Source: Lachnospiraceae bacterium
GTDB taxonomy: Bacteria; Bacillota; Clostridia; Lachnospirales; Lachnospiraceae
Assembly (NCBI GenBank): GCA_024680675.1
Contig: JAILBX010000165.1
Span: forward strand, 62,001 to 126,000
Direction of reading: 5' to 3'
Length of the DNA stretch: 64,000 nucleotides
Part shown: piece by piece, positions 9,260-20,500 of the stretch
Numbering within the stretch: the stretch's first letter is position 1
Layout of the letters: each line of letters begins with the position of its first letter
Translations under genes and position numbers: made by a program
The notes under the pieces: generated by a model
Databases searched by the model: none
Seen by the model: the letters and a program-made list of their open reading frames with translations, nothing else
Told to the model about the DNA's origin: nothing

Positions 9260-10002
9260 TTGCTGTTCACCTCATTATAAAATGGATCAACTATCACTAC
9301 CGTAATGTTGTCCTTTCCCCCATTCCTGTTAGCTACTTTTATCAATTCTTCAACAGATTCATCTATGCTTCCCGACTCTCTGACAATCCTTAATATGTCA
9401 TCATCACCGACCATGTTGGTAAGACCGTCGGAACACAACAAAATGAGATCGCCTTTCCTTAAGTCAACCTCAAAAAAATCTATATCCAATTTTCCCGTTA
9501 CGCCTATGGCCCTGGTTATTATGTTCTTATCCGGATGGTTTCTTGCTTCTTCCTCTTCAAGCTCACCTGCTCTCACCATTTCTTCAACCAGCGAATGATC
9601 CTTTGTTATCTGATTCATCATATCATTTATCAGATAAAGCCTTGAATCTCCCACATTTGCCACATACAAAACATCCTTATAAATTGTCCCGCATACTGTG
9701 GTCGTTCCCATACCCTTGTATTTGGGATCGCTTACAGCCTTGTTAAACACCTCATCATTTGCTGTCTCAATGGCATTTTTCAGTATTCTTACAGGCTCCT
9801 TGTCCTCACTTAGCATTACCTCTCTCTCAATGGTCTTCACCGTACAGGCGGAAGCATAATCACCGGCACTATGTCCTCCCATTCCGTCTGCCACCACAAA
9901 TATATTGGAAAGATTGCCTATCGGAGTTTCACACACGAACAGGCTGTCCTGATTCATGCTTCTCTTTCGTCCGATATCAGTCTTTGATGCGATCTTTAAC
10001 AA
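9256..10002 (-). CDS. prpC: PP2C-type Ser/Thr phosphatase (Stp1/PrpC)
   Basis: FVVADGMGGHSAGDYAS, VGDSRLYL, LLCSDGLTN, GGKDNITVVIV; overlaps pknB. Confidence 0.96.
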   Translation of the reverse strand: MLKIASKTDIGRKRSMNQDSLFVCETPIGNLSNIFVVADGMGGHSAGDYASACTVKTIEREVMLSEDKEPVRILKNAIETANDEVFNKAVSDPKYKGMGTTTVCGTIYKDVLYVANVGDSRLYLINDMMNQITKDHSLVEEMVRAGELEEEEARNHPDKNIITRAIGVTGKLDIDFFEVDLRKGDLILLCSDGLTNMVGDDDILRIVRESGSIDESVEELIKVANRNGGKDNITVVIVDPFYNEVNSK

Positions 10003-11057
10003 TTTGTACTCTCCTTATATCTCCTTCTTAGCTGTCCGCAGGCACCTTCAATATCTCTTCCCAGGTCCCTTCTAATAGTAACATTTATATGATTTTTTTC
10101 AAGTTTATTTTGGAATTCAAAGGCCTTCCTCTTATCCGGCTGTACAAAATCCCTCTCCTTAACGGGATTAACCAGTATAAGGTTGACATGGGCGTTAAGA
10201 CCCCTCAAAAGCTGAGACAGCTTCATTGCATCCTCCACAGAGTCATTTACCCCTTCAATAAGACTGTATTCAAAGGTTATTCTTCTTTTATTGTCTTCAT
10301 AGTAGTATCTGCAGGCTTCCATAAGCTCCTTTAAGGAATATTTACTGGCTATGGGCATTATTTCCTTTCTCTTCTCATCCTCCGGAGAATGAAGGGATAT
10401 GGCCAGGGTGATCTTAAGATCCTCATCCCTTAATCTTTTTATCATTGGAACTATTCCGCAGGTGGAAAGAGTAATGTTGCGCTGGCTCATATTTAGGCCC
10501 TCTTTACTGTTCAAAAGCCTTATAAAAGTGACAACATTTTCATAATTATCCAGGGGTTCACCGGATCCCATAATGACCACATTGGATATCCTTTCACCCG
10601 TATCCTTCATGATCTCGTAGATCTGTCCCAACATTTCTCCCGCCGTAAGATTTCTTTTAAGACCATCGATGGTGGATGCGCAGAACCTGCAGCCCATTCT
10701 GCAGCCTACCTGAGAGGACACACAAACGCTGTTTCCATGCTCATATTTCATGAAAACACTTTCAATAATATCATCATCCTTAAGCTTTATAAGGTATTTT
10801 CTGGTCTCATCAAGCTTTGACCTTCTGCAAAGCAGCAAAGATGTCTCGAATATTTCATATCCTTGAAGCCTCAGCTTTTCCTTAAGTGAAGCTGAAATAT
10901 TCTTCATTTGTGAAAGATCGCTTATCTGCTTATTATGGATCCAGTCAAACAGCTGATCGGCTCTGTAGCTTTTTTCTCCAAGGGACTCCATAAGCTTCTT
11001 TAGTTCAACTATGCTTAAGGATCTTAGGTCCGATTCTTTAGTCAAATTATTCTCCAT
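9996..11057 (-). CDS. rlmN: 23S rRNA (adenine2503-C2)-methyltransferase
   Basis: Radical SAM CRMGCRFCAS, VVIMGSGEPLDNYENV, NLILVNPV. Confidence 0.97.
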   Translation of the reverse strand: MENNLTKESDLRSLSIVELKKLMESLGEKSYRADQLFDWIHNKQISDLSQMKNISASLKEKLRLQGYEIFETSLLLCRRSKLDETRKYLIKLKDDDIIESVFMKYEHGNSVCVSSQVGCRMGCRFCASTIDGLKRNLTAGEMLGQIYEIMKDTGERISNVVIMGSGEPLDNYENVVTFIRLLNSKEGLNMSQRNITLSTCGIVPMIKRLRDEDLKITLAISLHSPEDEKRKEIMPIASKYSLKELMEACRYYYEDNKRRITFEYSLIEGVNDSVEDAMKLSQLLRGLNAHVNLILVNPVKERDFVQPDKRKAFEFQNKLEKNHINVTIRRDLGRDIEGACGQLRRRYKESTNC

Positions 11058-11072
11058 ATCAGCTATCCCTTA

Positions 11073-12416
11073 CTATATTCTTTTAAACCTTGAAATAAAA
11101 AAGCCATCACTATTATCTATTCCCGGCAAAAGCTGAAGATAGCCTTCACTTAGGCTGTCCTTATTAAAGTTTAAAAACTCCTCCCCTTCTATCGCTTCAG
11201 AAGCCAGGGGAAGATTCTCCCTTATCCAGTAAAGATTTTCAATATTTTCAAGCTTATTGACGGTACAGGTGGAAAAGATAAGGCAGCCGCCCTTTTTTAC
11301 ATATTTACATACAGATGTAAGGATATTTCTCTGCAGACTTACCAGAGCATCGACAGCTTCTTTATCTATTCTGTATTTAAGATCGACTCTTCTTGCCATA
11401 ACCCCAAGACCGGAGCATGGCAGATCAGCTATTACAACATCAAACTTCTCATAAAGCTCTTCATCGTCAACCCTTGCATCCCATACCTTTGTCCGGATAT
11501 TTTTAAAACCGCACCTTGCAACATTGTCCTTTATATAGGACACTTTTTTGTCTGAGATATCTCTTGCCAGTACCTGTCCGCTTCCCTTCAGTATATCGGC
11601 TGCATGACAGGTCTTTCCTCCGGGAGCAGCACATACGTCTATTACCTTATCTCCCTCTTTAATGGCAGAGGCCTTGGTAACAAGAATGGAGCCCATATCC
11701 TGCACATTAAACCTTCCCTCTTTAAAAGCGGAAATGTTTTCCAGCAGATCATAATTTTCCAAATACAGGGCATCCTTAACTCTCTTATCTGTTTTAAAGG
11801 AAATATTATCCTTTGAAAGACTGCTTTTAAGGTCTTCCATACTGCCCTTTGAAAGGTTGCATCTTATGCAGATGGGCCTTTCCTTCAGGCTGTCCTCCAA
11901 TATCCTTTCACAGATATCCTCACCATACTGTTCAAGCAAAAGATCGATTATATATTCCCCGCAGGAATACTTTATTTTTAAATAGCTTCTAAGATCTTCC
12001 TTCCTGTCAGGATATCTGACAGCCGGAAGATTTCTTGAAATATTTCTTAATACACCGTTCACATAAGCCTTCAGGCTTTTAAAGCCCTTCTTTTCAGTCA
12101 GCTTGACAGCCTCATTACATATGGCGCTCACAGGAACATGGTCCATATACTTCATCTGATAAATGCTCATTAAAAGTATATTGTGTATAACCGGGCGAAG
12201 CTTATTTACAGGGGTTTTGCTGAACTGCCCGATTATATGATCAAGTTCATAATATCTCTCTATGCTTCCTTTTGTAACCCTGTTTATAAAGCTTCTTTTA
12301 TTTCTGTCAAGATAGGTGTATTTGGAAAGAACAGCTCTGATCAAAGAGTCCAGAGTCTGCTCTTTTTTTTCAAAAGCCAGAAGGGTTTCAAGAATTATCT
12401 GTCTTTCATTTTCCAA
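11073..12416 (-). CDS. rsmB: 16S rRNA (cytosine967-C5)-methyltransferase
   Basis: NusB-like N-terminus; VIDVCAAPGGKTCHAA, ADLPCSGLGVMARR, FSTCTVNKLEN. Confidence 0.96.
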   Translation of the reverse strand: MENERQIILETLLAFEKKEQTLDSLIRAVLSKYTYLDRNKRSFINRVTKGSIERYYELDHIIGQFSKTPVNKLRPVIHNILLMSIYQMKYMDHVPVSAICNEAVKLTEKKGFKSLKAYVNGVLRNISRNLPAVRYPDRKEDLRSYLKIKYSCGEYIIDLLLEQYGEDICERILEDSLKERPICIRCNLSKGSMEDLKSSLSKDNISFKTDKRVKDALYLENYDLLENISAFKEGRFNVQDMGSILVTKASAIKEGDKVIDVCAAPGGKTCHAADILKGSGQVLARDISDKKVSYIKDNVARCGFKNIRTKVWDARVDDEELYEKFDVVIADLPCSGLGVMARRVDLKYRIDKEAVDALVSLQRNILTSVCKYVKKGGCLIFSTCTVNKLENIENLYWIRENLPLASEAIEGEEFLNFNKDSLSEGYLQLLPGIDNSDGFFISRFKRI

Positions 12417-13127
12417 TTAGTCACCCCTTCTTCCGTTTCTTGACCTTGACAGGATTATAAGTCTCAACAGATTGAGCACGGCTCCCGCAGCTGCTGCCAC
12501 GTAGGTCATGGCCGCCGCCTTCAAAACCTTTTCAGATCCCGACAGCTCCTGACTGTCCAGAATATTACTTTTTTTAAGATATTCAAGTGCTCTTGCAGAT
12601 GCATTAAACTCCACGGGAAGAGTAACTACCTGAAAAGCAACACAGGCCGTAAAGAGGAGGATCCCGGCAAATAAAAGCGGACGAAAAGACAAAATAAGAC
12701 CGGCTATAACTATGGGAATAGCAGCCTTTGAACCAAAATTGGCAACGGGAACTATGGCGCTTCTGATAGCCAGGGGTGCATAGCTCTCATTATGCTGCAT
12801 GGCATGACCGCACTCATGAACCGCAACTCCAATGGCGGCAACAGAGCTTGAGTTGTAAACCGGATCCGAAAGATTCACCGTCTTTGATCTGGGATCATAG
12901 TGGTCAGTAAGCTCACCGTTTACATGCATAACCCTGACATCATAAACTCCATTATCATGCAGGGCCTTGGCTGCCACCTCTGCCCCTGTCATGCCCGCAG
13001 TGCTTCTTATTGCAGAATATTTTTTAAAGGTTGATTTTACCCTCTGGGAAGCAATAAGTGAAAGCGCCGCCGCTATAATAACAAGAATATATGTCCAATC
13101 ATAATAATAACCATATCCGTAGCCCAT
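12417..13127 (-). CDS. Zinc metallopeptidase (YugP-like)
   Basis: AVHECGHAMQH (HExxH-type) with TM segments; sits between fmt and rsmB. Confidence 0.9.
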   Translation of the reverse strand: MGYGYGYYYDWTYILVIIAAALSLIASQRVKSTFKKYSAIRSTAGMTGAEVAAKALHDNGVYDVRVMHVNGELTDHYDPRSKTVNLSDPVYNSSSVAAIGVAVHECGHAMQHNESYAPLAIRSAIVPVANFGSKAAIPIVIAGLILSFRPLLFAGILLFTACVAFQVVTLPVEFNASARALEYLKKSNILDSQELSGSEKVLKAAAMTYVAAAAGAVLNLLRLIILSRSRNGRRGD

Positions 13128-13139
13128 TATAAAACCTCC

Positions 13140-14072
13140 TTATCCTAACATAGATATATTTTCGAAAATTTTATTACCCAGCAAAAAATCGCCCACAGTC
13201 ATTCTTTTTTTACCTTCAAGCTGAATTTCAGTAATATTTAAAGCATCCTTCCCGGTCTTGATAAGAAGTCCCTTCTTATCAAGGCTTATTATAGACCCGG
13301 CTTCCATATCATCCTCATGCTTTATAACCGAAGCTTTGAAGACCTTTATCTTCTTTCCCTTCAGCTCAAAATAAGCTCCCGGCCAGGAATAAAGACCTCT
13401 TATCATCCTTTCAAGCTCCAGGGCTCCTTTATTAAAATCAAGCCTGCCCATTTCCTTTTTAAGAAGGCCAACATAGCTTGCCCTGCTCTCATCCTGTTTT
13501 TTAGGGATTATCTCCTTCTTTTCAAGCTTTTCCAGGGCTTTTACTATTAATTTACCGCCTAAAACAGAAAGCCTTTCAAAAAGGCTCTCCCCTGTCTCAT
13601 CTTCCGCAAGCTTCAGGCTTTCAGCCATGATTATATCCCCGGTATCCAGACCTTCATTCATCTGCATTATGGTGACACCGCTTTCTTCATCCCCGTTGAT
13701 GACTGCCCACTGTATGGGAGCAGCTCCTCTGTATTTTGGAAGCAGGGAGGCATGAACATTAACACAGCCATAGCTGGGAAGCTCAAGAAGCTCCTTTGGA
13801 AGTATCTTGCCATAAGCAGCAACAACATATATATCTGCTTTAAGCTCCTTAAAATGATCTGTTACAGCCGGATCTTTAAGGCTATGGGGCTGATAGACCT
13901 TAAGCTTCTCCTTCAGGGCATATTCCTTCACCTTGGGCATTGCCAGCTCTCTGCCCCTGCCTTTAGGCTTATCCTCCCCTGTCACCACCTCAAGGATCTC
14001 ATATCCTGCTTCATAGATCGATCTCAGTATGGTGACAGAAAAATCCGGGGTCCCCATAAATACAAGCTTCAT
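13140..14072 (-). CDS. fmt: Methionyl-tRNA formyltransferase
   Basis: VFMGTPDFSV, NVHASLLPKYRGAAPIQWA, GVTIMQMNEGLDTGDI. Confidence 0.97.
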   Translation of the reverse strand: MKLVFMGTPDFSVTILRSIYEAGYEILEVVTGEDKPKGRGRELAMPKVKEYALKEKLKVYQPHSLKDPAVTDHFKELKADIYVVAAYGKILPKELLELPSYGCVNVHASLLPKYRGAAPIQWAVINGDEESGVTIMQMNEGLDTGDIIMAESLKLAEDETGESLFERLSVLGGKLIVKALEKLEKKEIIPKKQDESRASYVGLLKKEMGRLDFNKGALELERMIRGLYSWPGAYFELKGKKIKVFKASVIKHEDDMEAGSIISLDKKGLLIKTGKDALNITEIQLEGKKRMTVGDFLLGNKIFENISMLG

Positions 14073-14074
14073 TT

Positions 14075-14563
14075 TTATTCTTCCTCTTCCTCTTCTTCAA
14101 AATCACTTACATCTCTAAGCTCACCCTCTACTTTTTCAACATAGAGATGACCGTCAAGATGTTCAAGCTCATGTACCAAAGCCCTTGCCTTTAAACCGTT
14201 TCCCTCAACCTCTATGGGCTTCATATCTGTATCAAAAGCAAGAACCTTGGCATATAAAGGTCTTGTCACCATACCCACCTTGCCGGGTACGGAAAGGCAG
14301 CCCTCAGATCCGGTCTGTTCTCCGTCTGTACTTACAAGCCTGGGATTTATCAAAGCTACAGGTTCATCATCTCCCACATCAACAACCACAATCCTCTTAA
14401 GTATACCCACCTGAGGAGCAGCAAGTCCGACTCCCTCAGCATCATACATGGTATCAAACATGTCATTTACCAGAGTCTTTAACCTGTCGGTCATTTCAGT
14501 AACTTCCTTGCATCTTTTACTTAGAACGGGATCTCCCATAACTCTTATCTCTCTTATTGCCAT
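14075..14563 (-). CDS. def: Peptide deformylase
   Basis: GVGLAAPQVG, EGCLSVPG, LVHELEHLDGHLY. Confidence 0.97.
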   Translation of the reverse strand: MAIREIRVMGDPVLSKRCKEVTEMTDRLKTLVNDMFDTMYDAEGVGLAAPQVGILKRIVVVDVGDDEPVALINPRLVSTDGEQTGSEGCLSVPGKVGMVTRPLYAKVLAFDTDMKPIEVEGNGLKARALVHELEHLDGHLYVEKVEGELRDVSDFEEEEEEE

Positions 14564-14584
14564 ATGATAGTCTCACTTTCTCAT

Positions 14585-16831
14585 TTAGTATCCATGAACA
14601 GGATCCAGATCAAAGGATATCTTTACTTTTTCCTCTTTATGCTCTTCTATGAAATTTTCGGATCTGTCCTTTATTTCCACAAGCATTTCCAGCCTGTCGC
14701 TTTTTACATATAAAACTCTTCTGTATATATCCATTATTTTTTTTATGCTGCATTCAACCGGAGGATTGATCTTTATCCATTTTTCAGATCCTTTTGCTAT
14801 TATATCATTCTTAAGATAATCTGCCAAATCATTCAAATAGACCCTGCCTTTGCTTTCTATGCTGCTTTCTGAAGTAATTGCCAAAATATGCCCTAAAGGC
14901 GGATAGCTCATAAATTTCCTGTAGGCAAGTTCATTTTCGAAAAATTCTCCATAGTCCTGATGGGCGCTTGCAACAATGCTGTAGTGTTCGGGATTATATG
15001 TCTGGATCAGGACCTTTCCCTCCCTTTTTCCTCTTCCGGCTCTTCCGGCAGCCTGAGTAAGCAGCTGAAAGGTTCTCTCACTTGCTCTGTAGTCGTTGGC
15101 ATATAATGACATATCAGCCGCCAATACCCCTACAAGTGTGACATAGGGAAAATCATGCCCCTTTACTATCATCTGGGTACCCACAAGGATATCGGCCTCT
15201 CTGTTGGCAAAGGAGCTGAGTATCCTGTCATAATCATCCTTTTTCCTGGTAGTATCCCCATCCATCCTTAAAACCCTGGCAAAGGGGAATAATTTATTGA
15301 TATTCTCTTCTATCTGTTCCGTTCCGGCTCTCATGGGAGCTATCAGGGAAGATGAACAGTTTGGACATTTCCTGATATAATCCTGCTCATAGCCGCAATA
15401 ATGGCAGACCAGTTTATTGTTTTTATGAAGAGTAAGAGAAACATCGCAATGAGGACACTTTAAGGCCTCTCCACAGGCTCTGCAGGACACAAAGCCCGAG
15501 TATCCTCTTCTGTTTAAAAAGAGCATTACCTGCTCATTATTTATAAGTCTTTCCTCTATATCCTTTTTAAGCTCAGTGGAAAGTACGGATCTGTTTCCCT
15601 TCTTTAACTCCTCTCTGAGATCCACCACCTTAACCCTTGCAAGCTTTGATCCCTCTGAAGCTCTCTTAGTCAGAGTCACAAGCCCGGTCCTGCCGCTAAC
15701 TGCTTCATAATAAGTATCTACTGAAGGGGTTGCGGATCCAAGAATAAGAAAAGCCCCATGAAGCCTTGCAAGCTCCAGGGCCACATCCTTGGCTGCATAT
15801 TTAGGCATACTATCTGACTTGTAGGAGCTCTCATGCTCCTCATCTATGATTATAAGGCCAAGATTTGTAAAGGGGGTGAAGAGGGCCGATCTTGGGCCTA
15901 TCATAACAGACAGCTCACCCTTTTTTGCCCTTTCGAACTGATCGTATCTCTCTCCGGGAGAAAGCTTTGAGTGCAGGGTAGAAACCCTGTCCCCAAATCT
16001 GTCATAGAATCTCATAAGGGTTTGAAAGGTCAGGGCTATTTCAGGAATAAGTACAATAACCTGCTTCCCCTTTAAAACCACTCTTTCAATAAGCTCCATA
16101 TAAACCTCAGTCTTACCACTGCCGGTTATGCCATGGATGAGACAGCTCCTTCTCTCCCCCCTGTCCATTTCCTCAAGAATGTCTGAAACAGCCTCTTTCT
16201 GTTCCTCATTCAAAATGATATTTTTGTGATCTTTTAGAGAAACTTTGGAATTCCTGTATATCCTCCTCGAATTAACAGCAATTATACCCTTTTCTTCCAT
16301 TGCTTTTATTGTAGCTGAGGAGATATTGAGTTTACCCGTAACAAGACTGTATTCTATCTCTTCAGTTTCTATCAGGGCTTTTAAAAGGCGTCCCCTGGCC
16401 GTATGATGCTTCTTCTCACATAGCTTTAGCTCTTTTAAAGCCTCTTCATTTGAGATTGAAAGAGAAAGGCTCCTTTCCTCCTTATGCCTGCTTTCTTTTT
16501 TTATGGGCAAAACAGTTTTCAGAGCCTGTATAAGAGTTGAACCATACCTCCTCTTCATCCAGAAGGCAAGCTTTATAAGCTTTCCTTCCACAAGGGAGGA
16601 GTCCTTTACTATAGACTGAATATCCTTTATCCTGTCTCCATCTATTGAAGCCTTGTCACTTAAAGCTATAATATATCCCTGAATTATACGATTTCCTTTT
16701 CCAAAGGGTATACTGACATAGTCTCCTATCCCCACCGTGTCTGTAAGAGCGGGAGGGACTCTGTACTGGAAGCTTCTATCCAGTGCTTCATGTGAAATAT
16801 TTACTATAATATCAGCATAAAGATTACTCAT
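14585..16831 (-). CDS. priA: Primosomal protein N' (PriA helicase)
   Basis: GITGSGKTEVYMELI, IIDEEHE, zinc-binding Cys pairs (CRACGEALKCPHCD, CHYCGYEQDYIRKCPNC). Confidence 0.97.
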   Translation of the reverse strand: MSNLYADIIVNISHEALDRSFQYRVPPALTDTVGIGDYVSIPFGKGNRIIQGYIIALSDKASIDGDRIKDIQSIVKDSSLVEGKLIKLAFWMKRRYGSTLIQALKTVLPIKKESRHKEERSLSLSISNEEALKELKLCEKKHHTARGRLLKALIETEEIEYSLVTGKLNISSATIKAMEEKGIIAVNSRRIYRNSKVSLKDHKNIILNEEQKEAVSDILEEMDRGERRSCLIHGITGSGKTEVYMELIERVVLKGKQVIVLIPEIALTFQTLMRFYDRFGDRVSTLHSKLSPGERYDQFERAKKGELSVMIGPRSALFTPFTNLGLIIIDEEHESSYKSDSMPKYAAKDVALELARLHGAFLILGSATPSVDTYYEAVSGRTGLVTLTKRASEGSKLARVKVVDLREELKKGNRSVLSTELKKDIEERLINNEQVMLFLNRRGYSGFVSCRACGEALKCPHCDVSLTLHKNNKLVCHYCGYEQDYIRKCPNCSSSLIAPMRAGTEQIEENINKLFPFARVLRMDGDTTRKKDDYDRILSSFANREADILVGTQMIVKGHDFPYVTLVGVLAADMSLYANDYRASERTFQLLTQAAGRAGRGKREGKVLIQTYNPEHYSIVASAHQDYGEFFENELAYRKFMSYPPLGHILAITSESSIESKGRVYLNDLADYLKNDIIAKGSEKWIKINPPVECSIKKIMDIYRRVLYVKSDRLEMLVEIKDRSENFIEEHKEEKVKISFDLDPVHGY

Positions 16832-16913
16832 ATATATTTAAAAATCCTATTGAACTATTTTCTTTCTGCATTTAAAATGAACTGATAAAAATTACATAAG
16901 GAGCGTTTTCACA

Positions 16914-17348
16914 ATGAAAAATTTTTTTAACGAATTCAAAACCTTTATTGCAAGAGGTAATGTTATGGATCTTGCAGTCGGCGTTATTATCGGTGCTGCC
17001 TTCCAGTCTATAGTTAACTCTTTAGTTAACGACATAGTTATGCCAATAATAACCTTGCTAACAGGCGGTATCCACTTTGAGGACTGGTTCATCTCACTTA
17101 ACGGAAGCCATTACGATACCCTGGCAGAGGCTCAGGCTGCAGGTGCTTCAACTCTGAATTACGGTGTTTTCCTCACAGCCCTGATCAACTTCATTATAAT
17201 GGCTTTTGTAATATTCTGTATAGTTAAAGCAATGAACAAGTTAGCCGATCTGACCAGGAAAAATAAAGAAGCGGAGGATGTTGCTGCAGAACCCTCCACA
17301 GAGGAAAAGCTGCTTACCGAAATAAGGGATCTTTTAAAGGAAAAATAA
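16914..17348 (+). CDS. mscL: Large-conductance mechanosensitive channel
   Basis: EFKTFIARGNVMDLAVGVIIGAAF...LVNDIVMPI and C-terminal TEEKLLTEIRDLLK. Confidence 0.97.
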   Translation: MKNFFNEFKTFIARGNVMDLAVGVIIGAAFQSIVNSLVNDIVMPIITLLTGGIHFEDWFISLNGSHYDTLAEAQAAGASTLNYGVFLTALINFIIMAFVIFCIVKAMNKLADLTRKNKEAEDVAAEPSTEEKLLTEIRDLLKEK

Positions 17349-17443
17349 GTGGGATCCCTGCTCTTTTTACCAATCTATTGAGCTTTAATCCACCTTATGA
17401 TATAATTTTTTTGGGTTAGTAAAACCCATTTTCCTTTACTATC

Positions 17444-17475
17444 GGGCCGGGTGTTGGTTTTCCATATCCCGGCCC
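17444..17475. terminator. Putative intrinsic terminator between mscL and the convergent GLUG gene
   Basis: GGGCCGGG ... CCCGGCCC stem followed by TTTCATTTT. Confidence 0.6.
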
Positions 17476-17541
17476 TTTCATTTTCACATATCAGTTTTGA
17501 TCTTATAGCTTTTTCTTCTCTTTTGTAACTCCCTTAGCAGC

Positions 17542-20500
17542 TCAGCCTGCCTTCTTTGCCTTGTTTTTTCCCTTCTTCTTCACTATAAGAAGGATAAGTA
17601 TCAGGATCATTGCAAAGGCTGCTGCTCCCCCGGCGATATAATATAACTTCATATCCTTTTCTATAACCTTAACCGCAAATTCCACTACATCGCCATTATA
17701 GTCAAAGAGCTTATATTTACCGAAATCCCTTAGTTGGGTCTTTTCCCATTTACCGCTTTTATTTATATATATCTCAAGATCATTCTCCGGATCCATGGGC
17801 TGATACCTGAGGGTATGAATTCCTGCACCATCAGGAGGATTTGTGACCTTATAGGCCTCCTTGATACCTGATATGGGAATGCTCAAGGGTACCTCGACAG
17901 TTTCCGTAAGGGCATCACCCTCTACAAAGCTTCCATCGACCAGGACGATGGACTGACCGTTTTCCCTTACTCTTTCTCCTGCCAGAGTGGATAAAAACCT
18001 GCTGCTTTCAGCCTTTATCTCTATGTCAGACACTACCTCGCCAACATCCTCCACATCCCACTCTATATAATGACCCTTCTCAGCCAGATCATTAGGGAAA
18101 TTTATGGCATTTATATCATCACCGTAATTGAGCTCACTGCTTCCAACAACCTCATCATCCACTACAAAGGTGACGGTCATCTTTTTAAAGCTGTCAAAAA
18201 CCCCTTCCATTTCATTCATTGCTGTGTAGGATAAGGGCTCAGCCTTTCCGCTGTAGCTTATCCTGTCTATACCGCAAAGATCATCAGAGACGAAATAATT
18301 TCCTTTTATGGCAGCAGTTTCCTCTATGGAGCCTGCTATTGCACCATAGTAGCTCCCTGTATTTTCTATCCTTGGTATGGCATAGCAGTTATATATATTA
18401 TTTCCAAGGCCTGATATTCCTCCTACAAATCTCTTTCCTTCATACACACCCTTTACCTTACAGTTTTTAATGGTGGAAAGTGATCTTCCTGCTATACCGC
18501 CTATATACTCACCTGAATCTGCATAAACATTTCCATAACTTTCACAGCGAAGCACAGTGCCCATTTCCTGAAGACCTGTTATTCCGCCGGTATAGCTTTT
18601 AAGAGAGTGAACACGGCCTCTGTTAATATCCTCTCTGGCAATACACTTTGTTACATAGCTTAAATTGGTACTGGCATCCTTAAAGCCTGTGGAGTCGCTT
18701 TCCAGATCAAAGTCATAATCTATGGCCATTGTTCCTAAAACTCCTGCTGTATCAATATCCCCCTCTATAAGGCCATAGTTAGTGCAGTTTGCTACTGTTC
18801 CGTCAATGGCACTTTCGGAAACATCCTCTGAGCTGTCCTCAACTATAGTGGTGTAGTCCATTTCAAGGGCTCCATCCATAGCATCGGTAAAGAGGAGCAT
18901 GATGGTATTGAACTGGTCATTTACACTGGCAAGATCAGCTATCATGGTGTCAGTGGCTCCACTCATCTCCCCATTCAGCAAACCAAGGTTATCGGATATA
19001 CCTCTCATATTTGTATTCAGGGAATTTGCTCTGGTCTGATAATCACTCCCAAGCATGTTAAAGTGCACAGCACCTTTCCCGCTTAGGTTGTTTGCAATAT
19101 CCTTTATGGAATCACCGGACTTTTCCAGATCTGAGGTTCCGCTCTTTGCATCGTTTAAAGCCCTGGAAAGATCCTTTCTTTCCTGTTCCGACACATCCTC
19201 GGTATATTTTAAGGTTATTGATGTCATAGTTGAAACATATTCCGTCATATCCTGACCATAGCTCTTACCGGAATGATTATCCTTGTACTTCTTATCGGCC
19301 TCCTCTTCCGCATAAACGGATCTTGATATCTTGGCATCATTATTCAGATCGGAATCCGCATCAGCATAATCACCTTCCGATGCCGGGAAATCCGATATAC
19401 GGTTACCGGATTCATCAAAGTGAGCCACTCCCGTAACGCTGTAGCTTTCTCCGTCCTTTTCAATGGAGATATACTTTGAAGCATCTTTACTTTCATAGGC
19501 ACTGCTGCCGGGCCAGTCAAGTATAACTATACTTCCGTCCTCATTCTCGTGATAGAGCTTTAAATCCTTTTCCTTGTCGTGATAGGACCTGTCGCTGTCA
19601 TCTCTGTATTGATCAAGGTAGAGATAATAATAGGCATCATTTGACTTTATTTCATTAACATAGCCATCAAACTCATTTGTGGCGTCCTCAGCGGCATACT
19701 TTGCCTTATCGTAATTACTCTTATCCTCATCTGACATATATTTGTAAACATCTGCATCCTGTACTGCAGTCTTTAACTCATTAAAGGCCTTCTTATAGTT
19801 GGATACGGCTGACTTGGCAGAATCCAGGGCACCTCCGTTTTTATTCAGCTCTTCTATAACATACTGTAGTCTTGAAAAAGCATCATTGGCTGCAGACATT
19901 GAGCTGTCTATAAAATCAATGGTTGAATTTGCCAGATAATCCGTATCCTCTAAAGCCTTATCCGCAAAGGACTTAACAACATTAAGCCTCATGGATATGG
20001 TATCCGATGACGCCCCTGCATCATTTAAGGTAGTGTCTATAAGGTCATGAAGAACATTGACATTATCTGTCAGCTGGGAGATTATGTCATCTGTCAGATC
20101 CAGCTGAACATAAGGCTCCGCCTGGCCTGCTATTCCCCCAATATCCTTTCTTCCATTGATATTTCCCTTATTTGTACTGTTATATATATAACCTGAGGTT
20201 CTCCCTGCTATTCCTCCTGTATTATATCCTACGTGCTCATAACCTACATCCCCTTCATTGTTACAGGCGGTTATGGCTCCCAGATTAAGTCCTGCTATCC
20301 CACCTGTATCCGTAAAGTGGTTGTTCCTTGAGCTTTCTGTTTTATAGCTTTCTTCAGTATCATTTAAGGTGGCAAGGATCCTTTCCTTATACTTGGTCAC
20401 GTCCAGATCGATCTCTGTTGCTTCCTCATCTGACATGGTTGTATTGACCATAGCCTTATTTACACAGGCAGATATTCCTCCCGCATTTTCTCCGCAGATA

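Noticed and set aside
9543-10031. Overlapping plus-strand ORFs opposite prpC
   Set aside because: Antisense to a well-supported phosphatase gene.
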